A DNA stretch of 37,948 nt from Anaerolineales bacterium. GTDB lineage: Bacteria > Chloroflexota > Anaerolineae > Anaerolineales > E44-bin32. The stretch lies in contig WVZH01000298.1 of the NCBI GenBank assembly GCA_011772595.1, positions 26,327 to 64,274 of the forward strand, in the 5' to 3' direction. The notes beneath the pieces are model-generated. The model saw only the letters and a program-made list of their open reading frames with translations, had not been told where the DNA came from and did no database searches. This document shows positions 1-7,668 of the stretch, piece after piece. The position numbers and the translations under genes were made by a program. Position 1 is the stretch's first letter. Each line of letters starts with the position of its first letter.

Positions 1-327
1 CCGGCGCTCACGCGCGCGGACGTCGGTATTGCGATTGGCAGCGGGACGGATGTGGCCATCGAATCTGCTGATATCATCCTGGTCAAGAGCAACCCCCTGG
101 ACGTGGTCAAGATCTTCTCCCTAAGCCGAGCCAGTTATCGCAAGATGATCCAGAATCTGATCTGGGCGACAGGTTACAACGTCATGGCGATACCACTGGC
201 GGCCGGTGTGCTCGCACCTATCGGAGTTCTCCTTTCACCAGCGATTGGAGCCTTGTTCATGTCCTTGAGCACGGTGATCGTGGCTATCAACGCCCAATTG
301 ATGCGCGGACAAGAGATTGCGGCATGA
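1..327 (+). CDS. C-terminal end of a CopB-like heavy-metal P-type ATPase (5'-truncated by window edge)
   Basis: The reading frame is open from base 1 and ends at TGA 325-327, so only about the last 108 residues are present. It begins inside the conserved hinge region ([20 protein letters not shown]), the part that follows the GDGVNDAP motif in heavy-metal P1B ATPases. The last two membrane helices follow, with NLIWATGYN, a PLAAGVL stretch and [12 protein letters not shown]. This tail is typical of CopB-type exporters and differs from the complete CopA at 32022, whose tail reads [17 protein letters not shown]. The protein would export a monovalent or divalent metal, probably copper, across the inner membrane with ATP. 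Substrate cannot be fixed because the metal-binding CPx motif lies outside the window. Confidence 0.9.
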   Translation, partial: PALTRADVGIAIGSGTDVAIESADIILVKSNPLDVVKIFSLSRASYRKMIQNLIWATGYNVMAIPLAAGVLAPIGVLLSPAIGALFMSLSTVIVAINAQLMRGQEIAA

Positions 328-667
328 TTACATGTACCCCCCAATCGATGGGAGGCTCGCCCAGTAAGTCAAGTGGCGGGCCTTCGTTCATGTCTGTTAC
401 AAGGGTTGATTAAAAAGGCCGTTTACAATACAGCAAAGCCTACATTCCCGATCCACCCTGTTGGACGCCCATTACCTTTGTTCACTCACAAGTTCGCCGT
501 AGGAAAAGCCTATCCTCGCTGCGCCAAATGACGCTCCCCACATCTGAGAAAGCCCGTAATAATGATATTACGAAGGTGCCCCAGGATTCCTTCCTGACGT
601 GTGAGTATCGAGGCATGAATGGAGACAGGGCTCAGGACCTCCAGGTTCTGTGGTCGAATGGGAATAG
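328..667. other. Non-coding stretch between metal ATPase and first Rieske gene
   Basis: I see no convincing gene here; the ORFs antisense to the Rieske start have no protein-like composition. A 12-base string GTTGGACGCCCA near 462 recurs near 1313, so it lies upstream of both Rieske genes, but the distances to the two starts differ greatly (about 200 and 36 bases). I found no clear Shine-Dalgarno site for the 668 start. Confidence 0.4.
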
Positions 668-1165
668 ATGATGAACGGACCGACGCACGACCGAGAGATT
701 TCACGAAGAGGCTTTGTTGCCGGCGTGGTTGCTATCTTGGGAGGTCTCATCTCAGCCGTCTTGGGCTTGCCGGCTATTGGCTTCCTGATATCGCCCGGAT
801 TGAAGAAGACAAACACAGATTCGTGGGTACCTCTTGGACCAGTGGACGCATTGGTCGAAGGAGAACCCACACTCTTCACATTCACCAGAACAAAGCAAAT
901 CGGCTGGGAAGCCACCGCAATAAGTTATGGGGTCTACGTCATCCGCAAAAGCACCGGTAAATACGACGTTTTCTCGAACGTTTGCACGCATTTAAGCTGC
1001 CGCTACTCGTGGCGAGAAGACCTCGATCACTTCTTTTGCCCTTGCCATGATGGACACTACGCCAAAGATGGCACAGTACTTGCTGGCCCTCCACCCCGTC
1101 CTCTAGATCGCTTTGAGTATAAAGTCGAGGATGGGATCATGTCTGTCCATATCCTCGAGGCATAG
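668..1165 (+). CDS. Rieske 2Fe-2S protein with Tat-type signal anchor
   Basis: A 165-residue Rieske iron-sulfur protein, expected to pass electrons from quinol toward cytochrome c on the outer face of the membrane. A twin-arginine motif SRRGF (residues 12-16) is followed by a hydrophobic helix (about 18-42) that probably stays as the membrane anchor. The cluster motifs are CTHLSC (106-111) and CPCHDG (124-129). Expected ligands are C106, H108, C124 and H127, with a C111-C126 disulfide. The second motif has Asp-Gly where many family members have Gly-Ser. Two ATGs stand in tandem at 668 and 671; no strong ribosome site decides between them. A second Rieske gene follows 182 bases downstream, and no cytochrome b gene is next to either. 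Confidence 0.93.
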   Translation: MMNGPTHDREISRRGFVAGVVAILGGLISAVLGLPAIGFLISPGLKKTNTDSWVPLGPVDALVEGEPTLFTFTRTKQIGWEATAISYGVYVIRKSTGKYDVFSNVCTHLSCRYSWREDLDHFFCPCHDGHYAKDGTVLAGPPPRPLDRFEYKVEDGIMSVHILEA

Positions 1166-1347
1166 AGGTCAAATTCGTAGATGCCTTGCTCAAGCGCCCG
1201 TTTTCCCAGGATGAAAGAGATGTAGAGGGGAAAATCGAGCCTGTAGAGAGCAAGGCTGGCGAGGAGAGAGACACATATCAAATGACTTACTTTACACACA
1301 CCAAGCAATATCCGTTGGACGCCCAATAAGAAGATGAGTGTCAAACT

Positions 1348-1989
1348 ATGATGCAAAAATCAGCTATTGAGACAACACCGTCTCCCGTCTCCTTGACCAG
1401 AAGAGAATTCCTCAATTACTTGTGGGGCATCTCCATGGTGATGTTCATGGCCGGATCAGGCGGCGCGGTCATCTGGTTTGCCTTACCTCGTTTCCGGAAG
1501 GAAGAATTCGACGGAGTTTTTACCATACCTCTTGAGGAGGCACCCCTTCCGGATGCAGGACCCAAGGAATTCGCTGATGGGCGCTTTTGGCTGGTGAACA
1601 TCGGACCAGAAACGACGTCCGATCCTCGGCAGCCTGAAGCCTACCCACTGCAACCCGGACTGTGCGCCCTCTACAAAGTGTGTACCCACCTCGGATGTTT
1701 ATACAGGTGGACAGCTGGAAGCAACCGTTTCAAGTGCCCCTGTCACGGATCGAAATTCCTGAAGACGGGCAGCAGGATCGACGGCCCTGCGCGCCGCAAC
1801 CTGGACGTCTTTATCATTGAGGCCCTGAACGAATCCGGCAAAGCACTGGCGCGCACGGAACCATCCATGAACAGTAAAGAGGGCACGGCACTGGAAATAC
1901 CACCCAGCGCCGTCTCCCTACGCATCGACACTGGCACCGAATCCTCGGCGTTCCGAATTGGAAAGCGGGCGGCTGGCTATGAAATTTAG
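1348..1989 (+). CDS. Second Rieske 2Fe-2S protein with Tat-type signal anchor
   Basis: A 213-residue Rieske protein. It starts with a soluble stretch, a twin-arginine motif TRREFL (17-22) and a hydrophobic anchor (about 24-46). The cluster motifs are CTHLGC (112-117) and CPCHGSKF (130-137), the classical form, with ligands C112, H114, C130 and H133 and a disulfide C117-C132. The domain carries an insert before the first motif (about 70-105) and a C-terminal extension of some 45 residues that the first Rieske lacks. It is longer and closer to the cytochrome bc family norm than its neighbour, so the pair is not a simple recent duplication. Its partner cytochrome b must be elsewhere, or the protein serves an alternative quinol oxidase complex. 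Confidence 0.93.
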   Translation: MMQKSAIETTPSPVSLTRREFLNYLWGISMVMFMAGSGGAVIWFALPRFRKEEFDGVFTIPLEEAPLPDAGPKEFADGRFWLVNIGPETTSDPRQPEAYPLQPGLCALYKVCTHLGCLYRWTAGSNRFKCPCHGSKFLKTGSRIDGPARRNLDVFIIEALNESGKALARTEPSMNSKEGTALEIPPSAVSLRIDTGTESSAFRIGKRAAGYEI

Positions 1990-2257
1990 GCAAGAGATTG
2001 TGAGAGGCACCGTTCTTGGTCTTAATCAGTCCCTCCACCGGCCACGCAAATAATAAAGATCAGTCGATTACATTCCATCAAGATCCTATAAGTCGTAGAG
2101 GAATTGGGGATAGCGATACCTCACCCGCTAATTCGCATATAAGCTCGGGATTAAGAAAGCGCTGGAACTATAATGGTTAATGAAATAGTCTGTAGATGGA
2201 AATGTTCGTGAGGCTGATGCAAAGTTGTCGATCGATGATAGGCTCTCAGGAAGGGTG

Positions 2258-2458
2258 ATGAAGGAAGGCATGATGGGCGACATGGCGAAGGATCCTGTAT
2301 GCGACATGGAGGTAGATGAGGCTACGGCTGAATGGAAATCCGAGTATAAGGGAGATATTTACTACTTTTGCGCGCCGGGCTGTAAGAAGGCGTTCGACGT
2401 AGATCCGAGAAGATACATCGAAGCGCTTGATCATGAAGGCTATGAGCATCATAGGTAG
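2258..2458 (+). CDS. YHS-domain protein with intact metal-site cysteines
   Basis: A small soluble protein with one YHS domain, a fold usually linked to metal binding and often found beside or fused to copper ATPases. The pattern is DPVCDMEVD, then YKGDIYYFCAPGCKKAFDVDP, giving the expected Cys residues in CDM and C-x3-C. The start is uncertain: a TTG at 2225 and ATGs at 2258, 2270, 2273 and 2282 are all in frame. ATG 2258 follows AGGAAGG closely, and ATG 2273 or 2282 would use the second AAGGAAGG; family members usually begin right at MAKDPVC (2282). Together with the CopB-like and CopA ATPases in the window it suggests copper or heavy-metal handling. A paralogue lacking part of the Cys set is at 10853. 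Confidence 0.85.
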   Translation: MKEGMMGDMAKDPVCDMEVDEATAEWKSEYKGDIYYFCAPGCKKAFDVDPRRYIEALDHEGYEHHR

Positions 2459-2621
2459 CGCGGGTGATGCATAGGCGGCTCGATGTTTGTGAACAAACAG
2501 AGGATTTGAGCTTATCCCCTCCCCACCCCCAGCAGCCCACTCTAAGTGGCGAGCCGTTAGCTAATTTTGCTTCCCAACAGCAAGTTGAGGATTCGCGATT
2601 TGTTGGTCTCGTTCTTCCTTT

Positions 2622-2762
2622 TCAGACCTCATCGAAAAACTCTTCTTCTGGATCATGGCTCCTATCAACTTTCTGAACATTAACCCTGCAGCACCACAAT
2701 CCCCCGACAATGAGCGCAACGCCAAGGATTGAGCACTGATCAACGACCCAAAGCGCATACAC
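2622..2762 (-). CDS. Possible 46-aa membrane mini-protein
   Basis: A minus-strand frame from GTG 2762 to TGA 2622-2624 encodes 46 residues. It has a hydrophobic segment (about 10-24, SILGVALIVGGLWCC) followed by a basic then strongly acidic tail (DPEEEFFDEV). This topology looks like a real single-pass mini-protein. Against it: an in-frame TAG lies just upstream of the GTG, no Shine-Dalgarno site is visible, and the frame upstream of that stop is also open, so this could be the remains of something longer. I do not recognise a family. Confidence 0.22.
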   Translation of the reverse strand: MYALWVVDQCSILGVALIVGGLWCCRVNVQKVDRSHDPEEEFFDEV

Positions 2763-2872
2763 GTAATGAATCTACAGATGTTCAGAGTATCCACTACCCG
2801 CGAACTCTCTCCCCTGGCGTTCTCCAGCTGTCCTATTTTCACCAGAAAAGAGGTCAATACCGGCTGTTGGAT

Positions 2873-2888
2873 TGTAACCTCGGTTACA
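2873..2888. promoter_or_regulatory. 16-base palindrome, possible operator
   Basis: TGTAACC-TC-GGTTACA is a perfect 7-bp inverted repeat around a 2-base centre. It lies about 185 bases upstream of the DsbA-like start (3073) in an otherwise empty gap. The size and symmetry fit the binding site of a dimeric repressor or activator. No run of T follows, so it is unlikely to be a terminator. A half-site-like CTGTAACCGC occurs near 2940. The cognate regulator is unknown. Confidence 0.35.
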
Positions 2889-3072
2889 CACCCTACCTTT
2901 CCAAGATCCTATGCATATCGTCGAAGCGAACTCTACTGGCCTGTAACCGCAAAGAAGCTCGAAAGTGAACAAACAATTCACTCAAGCTGGAAAATACCCA
3001 CATCGGAACACGCCAAAAAGCGCGTGACCTCAGCGTATTCTCTGATAGCATCAGGGTACGGAGGTAAAACAC

Positions 3073-3822
3073 GTGGAAACCGATTCATCAGAGCACCGTC
3101 AAGATCCCGATTCATCATGGACAGAGTACATGCGGTTCAAACGGAGCTATTTTTATGCAGCCTTGCTGCCTCTCACCTTCGTCGTCGGCCTCGCAAGCGG
3201 TTTCTTGATCTGGGGGCGTACCGACTCACCGGAAGCAGGGAGCCCTGGGGTGACATCCTTGCCAATCGCACCCACTCCTGTGGAGCAGCAACCTGTGCGC
3301 TTAGAGGTAAGCCTGGACGACGACCCAGCGCTCGGCCCTGACGATGCGCAGATCGTGATCGTTGAGTTCAGCGATTTCAATTGCCCCTTCTGTCAGCGCT
3401 TTCATCAAGAGACCTTCACGGATCTCATGGACGCTTATGCGGGCCAGATCAAATTCGTGTATCGTGATTTTCCAATCGTGGGCGGTGGTCAGGTTGGTTT
3501 CGAGGCGGCTCGTGCGGCGAACTGCGCGGCCGAACAAGGCGACTATTGGGCCTTCCATGACGCGCTATTTTCCGGACGGTATAATCTCGACAGAAATGGC
3601 TTTGTGCAATATGCATCAGGACTGGGCATGGATCAAACACTCCTGGAAGAATGCTTGGATAGTGGTCGTTATGATGATGAGGTACAGGCAGATTTCCGGG
3701 AAGGGGTCGAGCTCGGTGTCACGGGCACTCCCACTTTCTTCATCAACGGCATACCGCTCGTAGGCGCCCAGCCCTTGAGTAGTTTTGTCCGGGTGATCGA
3801 ACCCGAGTTGGCGCCCGACTAG
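3073..3822 (+). CDS. Membrane-anchored DsbA-like thiol oxidoreductase
   Basis: A 249-residue protein with a short cytoplasmic N-terminus, one membrane helix (about 26-48), a Pro-rich linker (50-75) and a DsbA-type thioredoxin domain (about 80-249). The active site is C104-P-F-C107 within SDFNCPFCQRF, and the cis-proline loop is GTPT (P220). This matches the BdbD/DsbA-like family, which forms or rearranges disulfides in exported proteins. The GTG start at 3073 is supported by GGAGGT 7 bases upstream. It is monocistronic and converges on the minus-strand membrane-protein gene. The nearby Rieske proteins need a disulfide and the neighbouring operon has a reducing thioredoxin, so a role in maturing exported redox proteins is plausible but inferred. 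Confidence 0.92.
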   Translation: METDSSEHRQDPDSSWTEYMRFKRSYFYAALLPLTFVVGLASGFLIWGRTDSPEAGSPGVTSLPIAPTPVEQQPVRLEVSLDDDPALGPDDAQIVIVEFSDFNCPFCQRFHQETFTDLMDAYAGQIKFVYRDFPIVGGGQVGFEAARAANCAAEQGDYWAFHDALFSGRYNLDRNGFVQYASGLGMDQTLLEECLDSGRYDDEVQADFREGVELGVTGTPTFFINGIPLVGAQPLSSFVRVIEPELAPD

Positions 3823-3865
3823 CCGCTACCAATGAATAGGTAGCTTGGACCCAAGTTTTAATGAA

Positions 3866-4450
3866 CTATACCCATCCATAGGGAATTTCACTCTGATACG
3901 CTCTCCAAGTGAAAAGACCAATCGCAAGAACTAAGATCGCCGAAAGCCACAGCGGAAAGGGTACCCAGACCTGCATACCCAACATGGCACTCGTGAACGC
4001 CGCAAACATACACACTGATGCAAGCCCTTTCCGACGCGCTCGCAATTCTCCAATCCGGGACGCGAGATCAGCTGCAATTGGGTTCCCTGCTTCTGCAAAC
4101 AAAGCATCAATGCGTGGTTGAATTCTATTATTCACGAAGAATAATAGTCCACCCATCACTCCCAAAAGGACAAACTTGAGACCTAAGGCGGGATTTGTAA
4201 CCAGCAGGCCGAGCTTCTGCCCTCGGAGAAACATCAACGCCAAGCCAGAGATCCCAACGGTCGCTTGAAACACAAAGCAGGGAATCGTGCGGTTCTTGAT
4301 GATGTTCTCTATGTATGTATCTACCCGATCCCCTAATGGAGGTCCGAGTTTTACGCGTTGGTTGACGGCCACCAAGGCGTAGAAAGGCCAGGCCATCAAG
4401 ATTGCAGAAAGGATGTGGATCACTCTCAGGATAGAAATCAACTCAGCCAT
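3866..4450 (-). CDS. Multi-pass membrane protein (DUF2269/CopD-like), function unknown
   Basis: A 194-residue hydrophobic protein with about five membrane helices: 5-29, 58-75, 83-105, 143-160 and 162-183. The opening RVIHILSAILMAWPFYALV, with a His in the first helix, resembles the DUF2269 and copper-resistance D-like membrane families, which often bind haem or sit in redox clusters; this assignment is tentative. AAGGAGGAGG stands just before ATG 4450. It follows the DUF1573/TlpA operon on the same strand after a 196-base gap, so it may be a last member or have its own promoter. Confidence 0.7.
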   Translation of the reverse strand: MAELISILRVIHILSAILMAWPFYALVAVNQRVKLGPPLGDRVDTYIENIIKNRTIPCFVFQATVGISGLALMFLRGQKLGLLVTNPALGLKFVLLGVMGGLLFFVNNRIQPRIDALFAEAGNPIAADLASRIGELRARRKGLASVCMFAAFTSAMLGMQVWVPFPLWLSAILVLAIGLFTWRAYQSEIPYGWV

Positions 4451-4646
4451 TTTGCCTCCTCCTTGATGGGCGTAACTTACTGGAAGATTCGTGTAATTTA
4501 AGTCGTTGGAAACTTTTTCTATCTGCCTCGGAGCTATCTCTGCGGTGCGAGCTCAATCAAGCGGGGCACCAAAACAATGCATAGTGATAGTCCCACCATG
4601 ATGACTGAATCCAAAAAAGAAGTGGCGCGCTCCTTCTTCACCAGCC

Positions 4647-5054
4647 TCATGATTCAGGTGGTAGGACTTCAGCAATGATCCGGAATTCCGCCTCCGCCTG
4701 ATCGGGATCGTTCGACGCAATGAAGACCTGTCGCACGAAGAGACCGTTGGCTTCAGGACCATGCGCCCCAGAATCATAGGTCACGATAAGCGTACCCGCC
4801 CCGCCAGGTCTGATCGTCGCTGGCTCGACTCGCGCGGATGTGCAGCCACATGAGGTGGTTACAGCCTCGATGACCAGCGCCTCGTCACCTGCGTTACGAA
4901 TGGGTATCTCAAGCGTCCTGACCTCCCCATTTACGACTTCACCGAGGTCAACTTCCAGCTCACTCAAAATGAGATTTGGCGCACCACCAGCACAGGACAC
5001 CATCAAATAAGATATGAGGCTTAGTACAATCCACAGCTTTCTCCGCACGTTCAA
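4647..5054 (-). CDS. DUF1573 exported protein, probable lipoprotein
   Basis: A 135-residue protein with a signal sequence ending in LMVSC, a passable lipobox with C21 as the anchor. The DUF1573 domain (about 25-135) carries the hallmark TSCGCTSA together with PIRNAGDEALVI and SNDPDQAEAEF, an immunoglobulin-like fold. The molecular role of the family is not established. The gene starts with TTG at 5054, preceded by GGGAGGAAA, and overlaps the methyltransferase stop by four bases, so the two are translationally coupled. A longer paralogue (6324-6917) heads the same operon. Confidence 0.88.
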   Translation of the reverse strand: MNVRRKLWIVLSLISYLMVSCAGGAPNLILSELEVDLGEVVNGEVRTLEIPIRNAGDEALVIEAVTTSCGCTSARVEPATIRPGGAGTLIVTYDSGAHGPEANGLFVRQVFIASNDPDQAEAEFRIIAEVLPPES

Positions 5055-5725
5055 GCGTTTCCTCCCTCATGTGGGAATGACACATGCGCATGGATGATTT
5101 TAAAGATGCCGCCCTTTCCGAGGTCCTCCACTTGATCCAACATGAGACCAGATCGGATCACATTCCCCACCGTATCCCGGTTGATGTTCAGTCCCATCAA
5201 GCGGACAACGAGGGGGTTTAAGAGGTCCATCAATTTTCCCATCAATGGGTTACGGGAGCGGACATGTTCCATGAGAAATATCAATCCGCCTGGTCGGACC
5301 ACGCGCGCCAATTCTCGGAGACCCAAGAGTGGATTGGGTACCGAGCAGAAGACGAACGTAGCCACTGCAACATCGAAGCTGTCATCCGGGAATTCCAGGC
5401 GTTGTACATCCCCGTCCACGATCTCAGCTTCCAACCCCAGTTTCGCTGCCCATCGGCGAGCTCGAGCCACCATGCCCGGTGTGAGATCTATGGCAGAGAT
5501 ACGTATCCCTTGAGGCCAATGGGGTAAGTTCTTTCCCGTCCCAACACCAACCTCGAGCAGGCGTTCTCCACGAGACAGCTTGCCCCTAACTTTCTCCCAG
5601 AATCTCTCACGCCAGGATCGATACCGCAACTCGGGTAGGACCTCAACGAAATCATAAATCGGCGCTAGACGACCATACCTGGCCTTGGTCGCCTCGGTTG
5701 CAGGATCTTCAAGATATGTCATCAC
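5051..5725 (-). CDS. SAM-dependent methyltransferase (UbiE/class I type)
   Basis: A 224-residue class I methyltransferase. Motif I is LLEVGVGTGKNL (about 55-66), followed by the acidic end of strand 2 in AIDLTPGM and a motif IV-like FDVAVATFVFCSVPN, then LARVVRPGG. It resembles the UbiE/Coq5 and phosphatidylethanolamine methyltransferase group, so the substrate may be a quinone precursor or a lipid head group. The sequence does not decide. It lies in the middle of a minus-strand operon between the TlpA-like thioredoxin (21 bases upstream) and a DUF1573 protein (4-base overlap). The start may be GTG 5725 or ATG 5722; both follow GGATAGG. Confidence 0.88.
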   Translation of the reverse strand: MMTYLEDPATEATKARYGRLAPIYDFVEVLPELRYRSWRERFWEKVRGKLSRGERLLEVGVGTGKNLPHWPQGIRISAIDLTPGMVARARRWAAKLGLEAEIVDGDVQRLEFPDDSFDVAVATFVFCSVPNPLLGLRELARVVRPGGLIFLMEHVRSRNPLMGKLMDLLNPLVVRLMGLNINRDTVGNVIRSGLMLDQVEDLGKGGIFKIIHAHVSFPHEGGNA

Positions 5726-5746
5726 CTATCCGATCTCATTCATTTT

Positions 5747-6313
5747 CTAAGGAGGATAGGGTTCAGCCAGCAACTCGACCATCTTCTCATCCAACTCCGG
5801 AGGGAACAAAGGTCCCACTTTCACACCCCTCAGCGTACCATCTTTTCCCACGAAGAAGGTTTCAGGAACGCCCTGGATCCGATACGCCTGTGCAATATTC
5901 GTCCCGATGTCTGGGCCATTGGGGTAGGTAATATCGAACTCTGCGATATATGCGCGCGCCTTTGTCTCTGTATCGACATAATCTACTCCCAGGAAAACGA
6001 CACCTTGGTCCTTGTACTTACGCCAAGAGGATTCCAAGTACGGTGCTTCGTCACGACAGGGTGGACACCAAGAGGCCCAGAAATTGATCACAACGACCTG
6101 CCCTCTTAAATCGCTCAGGGTTATTTGCTCACCGTCGAAAGTATTAAGCGTGAAATCTGGCGCCGGACCTTCCGAGCGAGGTCCGGCATAGCCTTGGACC
6201 AAACCCCAACCCAAGAGTCCGAGGATGGCGAGGACGATGCCATAGGCAAGAATCTTGGGCCAGGAGCGGAGGCCTGCTTTTCGAAGTTCCTCACTCGGCT
6301 TAGCCGTTTCCAC
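5747..6313 (-). CDS. TlpA/ResA-like membrane-anchored thioredoxin
   Basis: About 188 residues if GTG 6313 is used: a basic N-terminus, one membrane helix (about 20-40) and a thioredoxin domain of the AhpC-TSA/TlpA type, with FWASWCPPC (C83, C86) and the cis-proline motif GVPETF. This family reduces exported protein thiols, for example apocytochrome c or copper-centre assembly proteins. The frame is open up to 6394, but that would overlap the upstream DUF1573 gene by 71 bases. GTG 6313, eleven bases after that stop and preceded by AAAGG, is a better start; a TTG at 6319 is an alternative. Second gene of the operon starting at 6917. Confidence 0.9.
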   Translation of the reverse strand: METAKPSEELRKAGLRSWPKILAYGIVLAILGLLGWGLVQGYAGPRSEGPAPDFTLNTFDGEQITLSDLRGQVVVINFWASWCPPCRDEAPYLESSWRKYKDQGVVFLGVDYVDTETKARAYIAEFDITYPNGPDIGTNIAQAYRIQGVPETFFVGKDGTLRGVKVGPLFPPELDEKMVELLAEPYPP

Positions 6314-6323
6314 ATTCAAGCCT

Positions 6324-6917
6324 TTAGGGGTTGCTGAGCACAGTGGCTTGAACCCAGACCTCGACGTTTGAATTTTTAGGGTCGTTGTTCTCAATGATTA
6401 CGCCCCTGCGAACCGTTTGCCCCTGCACGTCATGCAGGCCGGCATCGTAGGTCAGGGTCATGACCGAGACTTTTCCGGGCGGGATGACCGCCGATGTTAA
6501 ATCCGCGGTTGTGCAGCCACAAGTGGTATACACACGGCTGATCGTCAGTGGGGCTTCTCCCACGTTCGCGATCACGAATTCCCGGGTAACGACATCCGTC
6601 GGGCCGACGGTCCCAAAGTTGAAGAACTCCTCATTGAGGGCGATCTTGGGTTGCGGGTCATCCTTGGGAAGAAATGGGATCGCCGGCCCAGCCCCCATTT
6701 CATGCACCGCGTGCAGTGGCCGATCAGAAGCAATGTCCTCAGGGCCGTAATCGAAGGCAGCGACATCCGATTGGCGACTTCCCCACCACAACCAGCCAAC
6801 AGCAACAAGCAGAGCCACTCCACCCAAGATTGCAACACCTGCTGCAATACGCCGACGTTGAGCTTGTCGCTGCCTCATGGCTCTTCGCTCTTTTCGAGAC
6901 AATGTCTTAGTTGCCAT
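6324..6917 (-). CDS. DUF1573 membrane-anchored protein
   Basis: A 197-residue protein with a very basic cytoplasmic N-terminus (KTLSRKERRAMRQRQAQRRR), a membrane helix at about 24-45, a linker and a DUF1573 domain (about 92-197). The hallmark TTCGCTTADL occurs near residue 135, with FNFGTVGP before it and ENNDPKNS after it. It probably projects the domain outside the membrane. It heads the operon DUF1573, TlpA, methyltransferase, DUF1573. GAGGAG precedes ATG 6917. The 19-base inverted repeat at 6958-6976 is placed to control this operon. Confidence 0.9.
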   Translation of the reverse strand: MATKTLSRKERRAMRQRQAQRRRIAAGVAILGGVALLVAVGWLWWGSRQSDVAAFDYGPEDIASDRPLHAVHEMGAGPAIPFLPKDDPQPKIALNEEFFNFGTVGPTDVVTREFVIANVGEAPLTISRVYTTCGCTTADLTSAVIPPGKVSVMTLTYDAGLHDVQGQTVRRGVIIENNDPKNSNVEVWVQATVLSNP

Positions 6918-6957
6918 TCTTCACACTCCTCGTTCTCACAGAATAAATCCAAGTACA

Positions 6958-6976
6958 TGTGATTAATACGATCACA
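6958..6976 (-). promoter_or_regulatory. Inverted repeat TGTGAT-N7-ATCACA upstream of the DUF1573 operon
   Basis: A perfect 6-bp inverted repeat with a 7-base centre lies 41-59 bases upstream of the DUF1573 start at 6917, a normal place for an operator. It resembles a CRP/FNR half-site (TGTGA), but the two halves are 9 bases apart instead of the usual 6, so a standard CRP site is unlikely. The binding protein is unknown. Confidence 0.35.
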
Positions 6977-7668
6977 AAACAAATGTCGTCCGCCGGACCA
7001 CGCTATGATGCCTTTCGTTTCACCATAACAGGTCGCAGCAGGCTTTGCTAGCGCCATTTGGCCCGTCATAGGACGAATGTTATGTTCTTCGTAGATTATT
7101 GAAGGAGAAATACCGATCAGAAGGATTTATGACCCAATAGGCCACACACGTAAGGGAATATAAACTCGATCTTTGTATTCTTCGTTTTAGAAGAATGGGG
7201 TGGAATTCCTCTCGTTTCACGATGATTGAGCGCAAGTCGAGCGGTCTTCGATGAGATCACCGATCAGATGCACGAGGACGAGCGCTGCTCGATGATCACC
7301 GTTCTCTTATCGTGGCAGTTAAACTCAGCAAGCAAACTAACGAGACCTATGTCCTCATCGCCTATCCAAAGATAGGCCATTCTGCCCTTTCTACCTTCTC
7401 ATCCCTCGGATAAATTTATAGTTGAAGTTCTCACTCTACCTGGATGATCGTCTAACCTTGGGGACACTGATTGGACGTCTGCTTTCAACGAACGCTTGCA
7501 GTCGTAGGGGAGCGGGTGAACCACCTCGACTGTATTGAGCGATACCTTTGAAACCATGCCCCTAGCGCGATGATCCTCGTTCGGGGCTATGGGGATGCGT
7601 ACATAGCGCTCCTAGCGTAGTTGTGACGCTGTTCCCTCCACACTGCACCTAACACGGCTGGAAGCTAT
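6977..7668. other. Long divergent gap with a perfect hairpin
   Basis: No convincing gene was found in this roughly 690-base gap between divergent transcription units. It should hold the promoter of the MalT/LuxR gene. At 7360-7377, GCCTATC-CAAA-GATAGGC forms a 7-bp stem with a 4-base loop; no T-run follows. Near 7129 there is ATGACCCAATAGG, which resembles the GTCATGACCCAAA motif seen elsewhere but lacks its palindrome. Frames at about 7225-7380 and 7255-7413 have short protein-like stretches but no good start, so at most they are decayed coding remnants. Confidence 0.4.

Larger units (their letters stand above)
2459..3072. other. Long gap before the DsbA-like gene
   Basis: Open frames on both strands here overlap one another and none has a good ribosome site. 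Only two items stand out and are listed separately: a 46-residue membrane-type reading frame on the minus strand (2622-2762) and a 16-base palindrome (2873-2888). The promoter of the DsbA-like gene at 3073 should lie in the right half. Confidence 0.4.

Noticed and set aside
460..1325. Shared 12-mer GTTGGACGCCCA before both Rieske genes as a common operator
   Set aside because: The distances to the starts differ (about 200 and 36 bases), the string is not symmetrical and only two copies exist.
3838..3860. CTTG-GACC-CAAG-TTTT as terminator between the DsbA-like gene and the membrane-protein gene
   Set aside because: A 4-bp stem is too weak to call with confidence.
6314..6394. Longer start for the TlpA-like protein
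   Set aside because: It would overlap the DUF1573 gene by 71 bases; GTG 6313 with AAAGG gives a normal basic N-terminus plus anchor.
7225..7413. Two overlapping plus-strand frames with protein-like stretches upstream of the MalT/LuxR gene
   Set aside because: Neither has a ribosome site, one has no ATG at all, and the protein-like parts lie in different frames. At most a decayed fragment.
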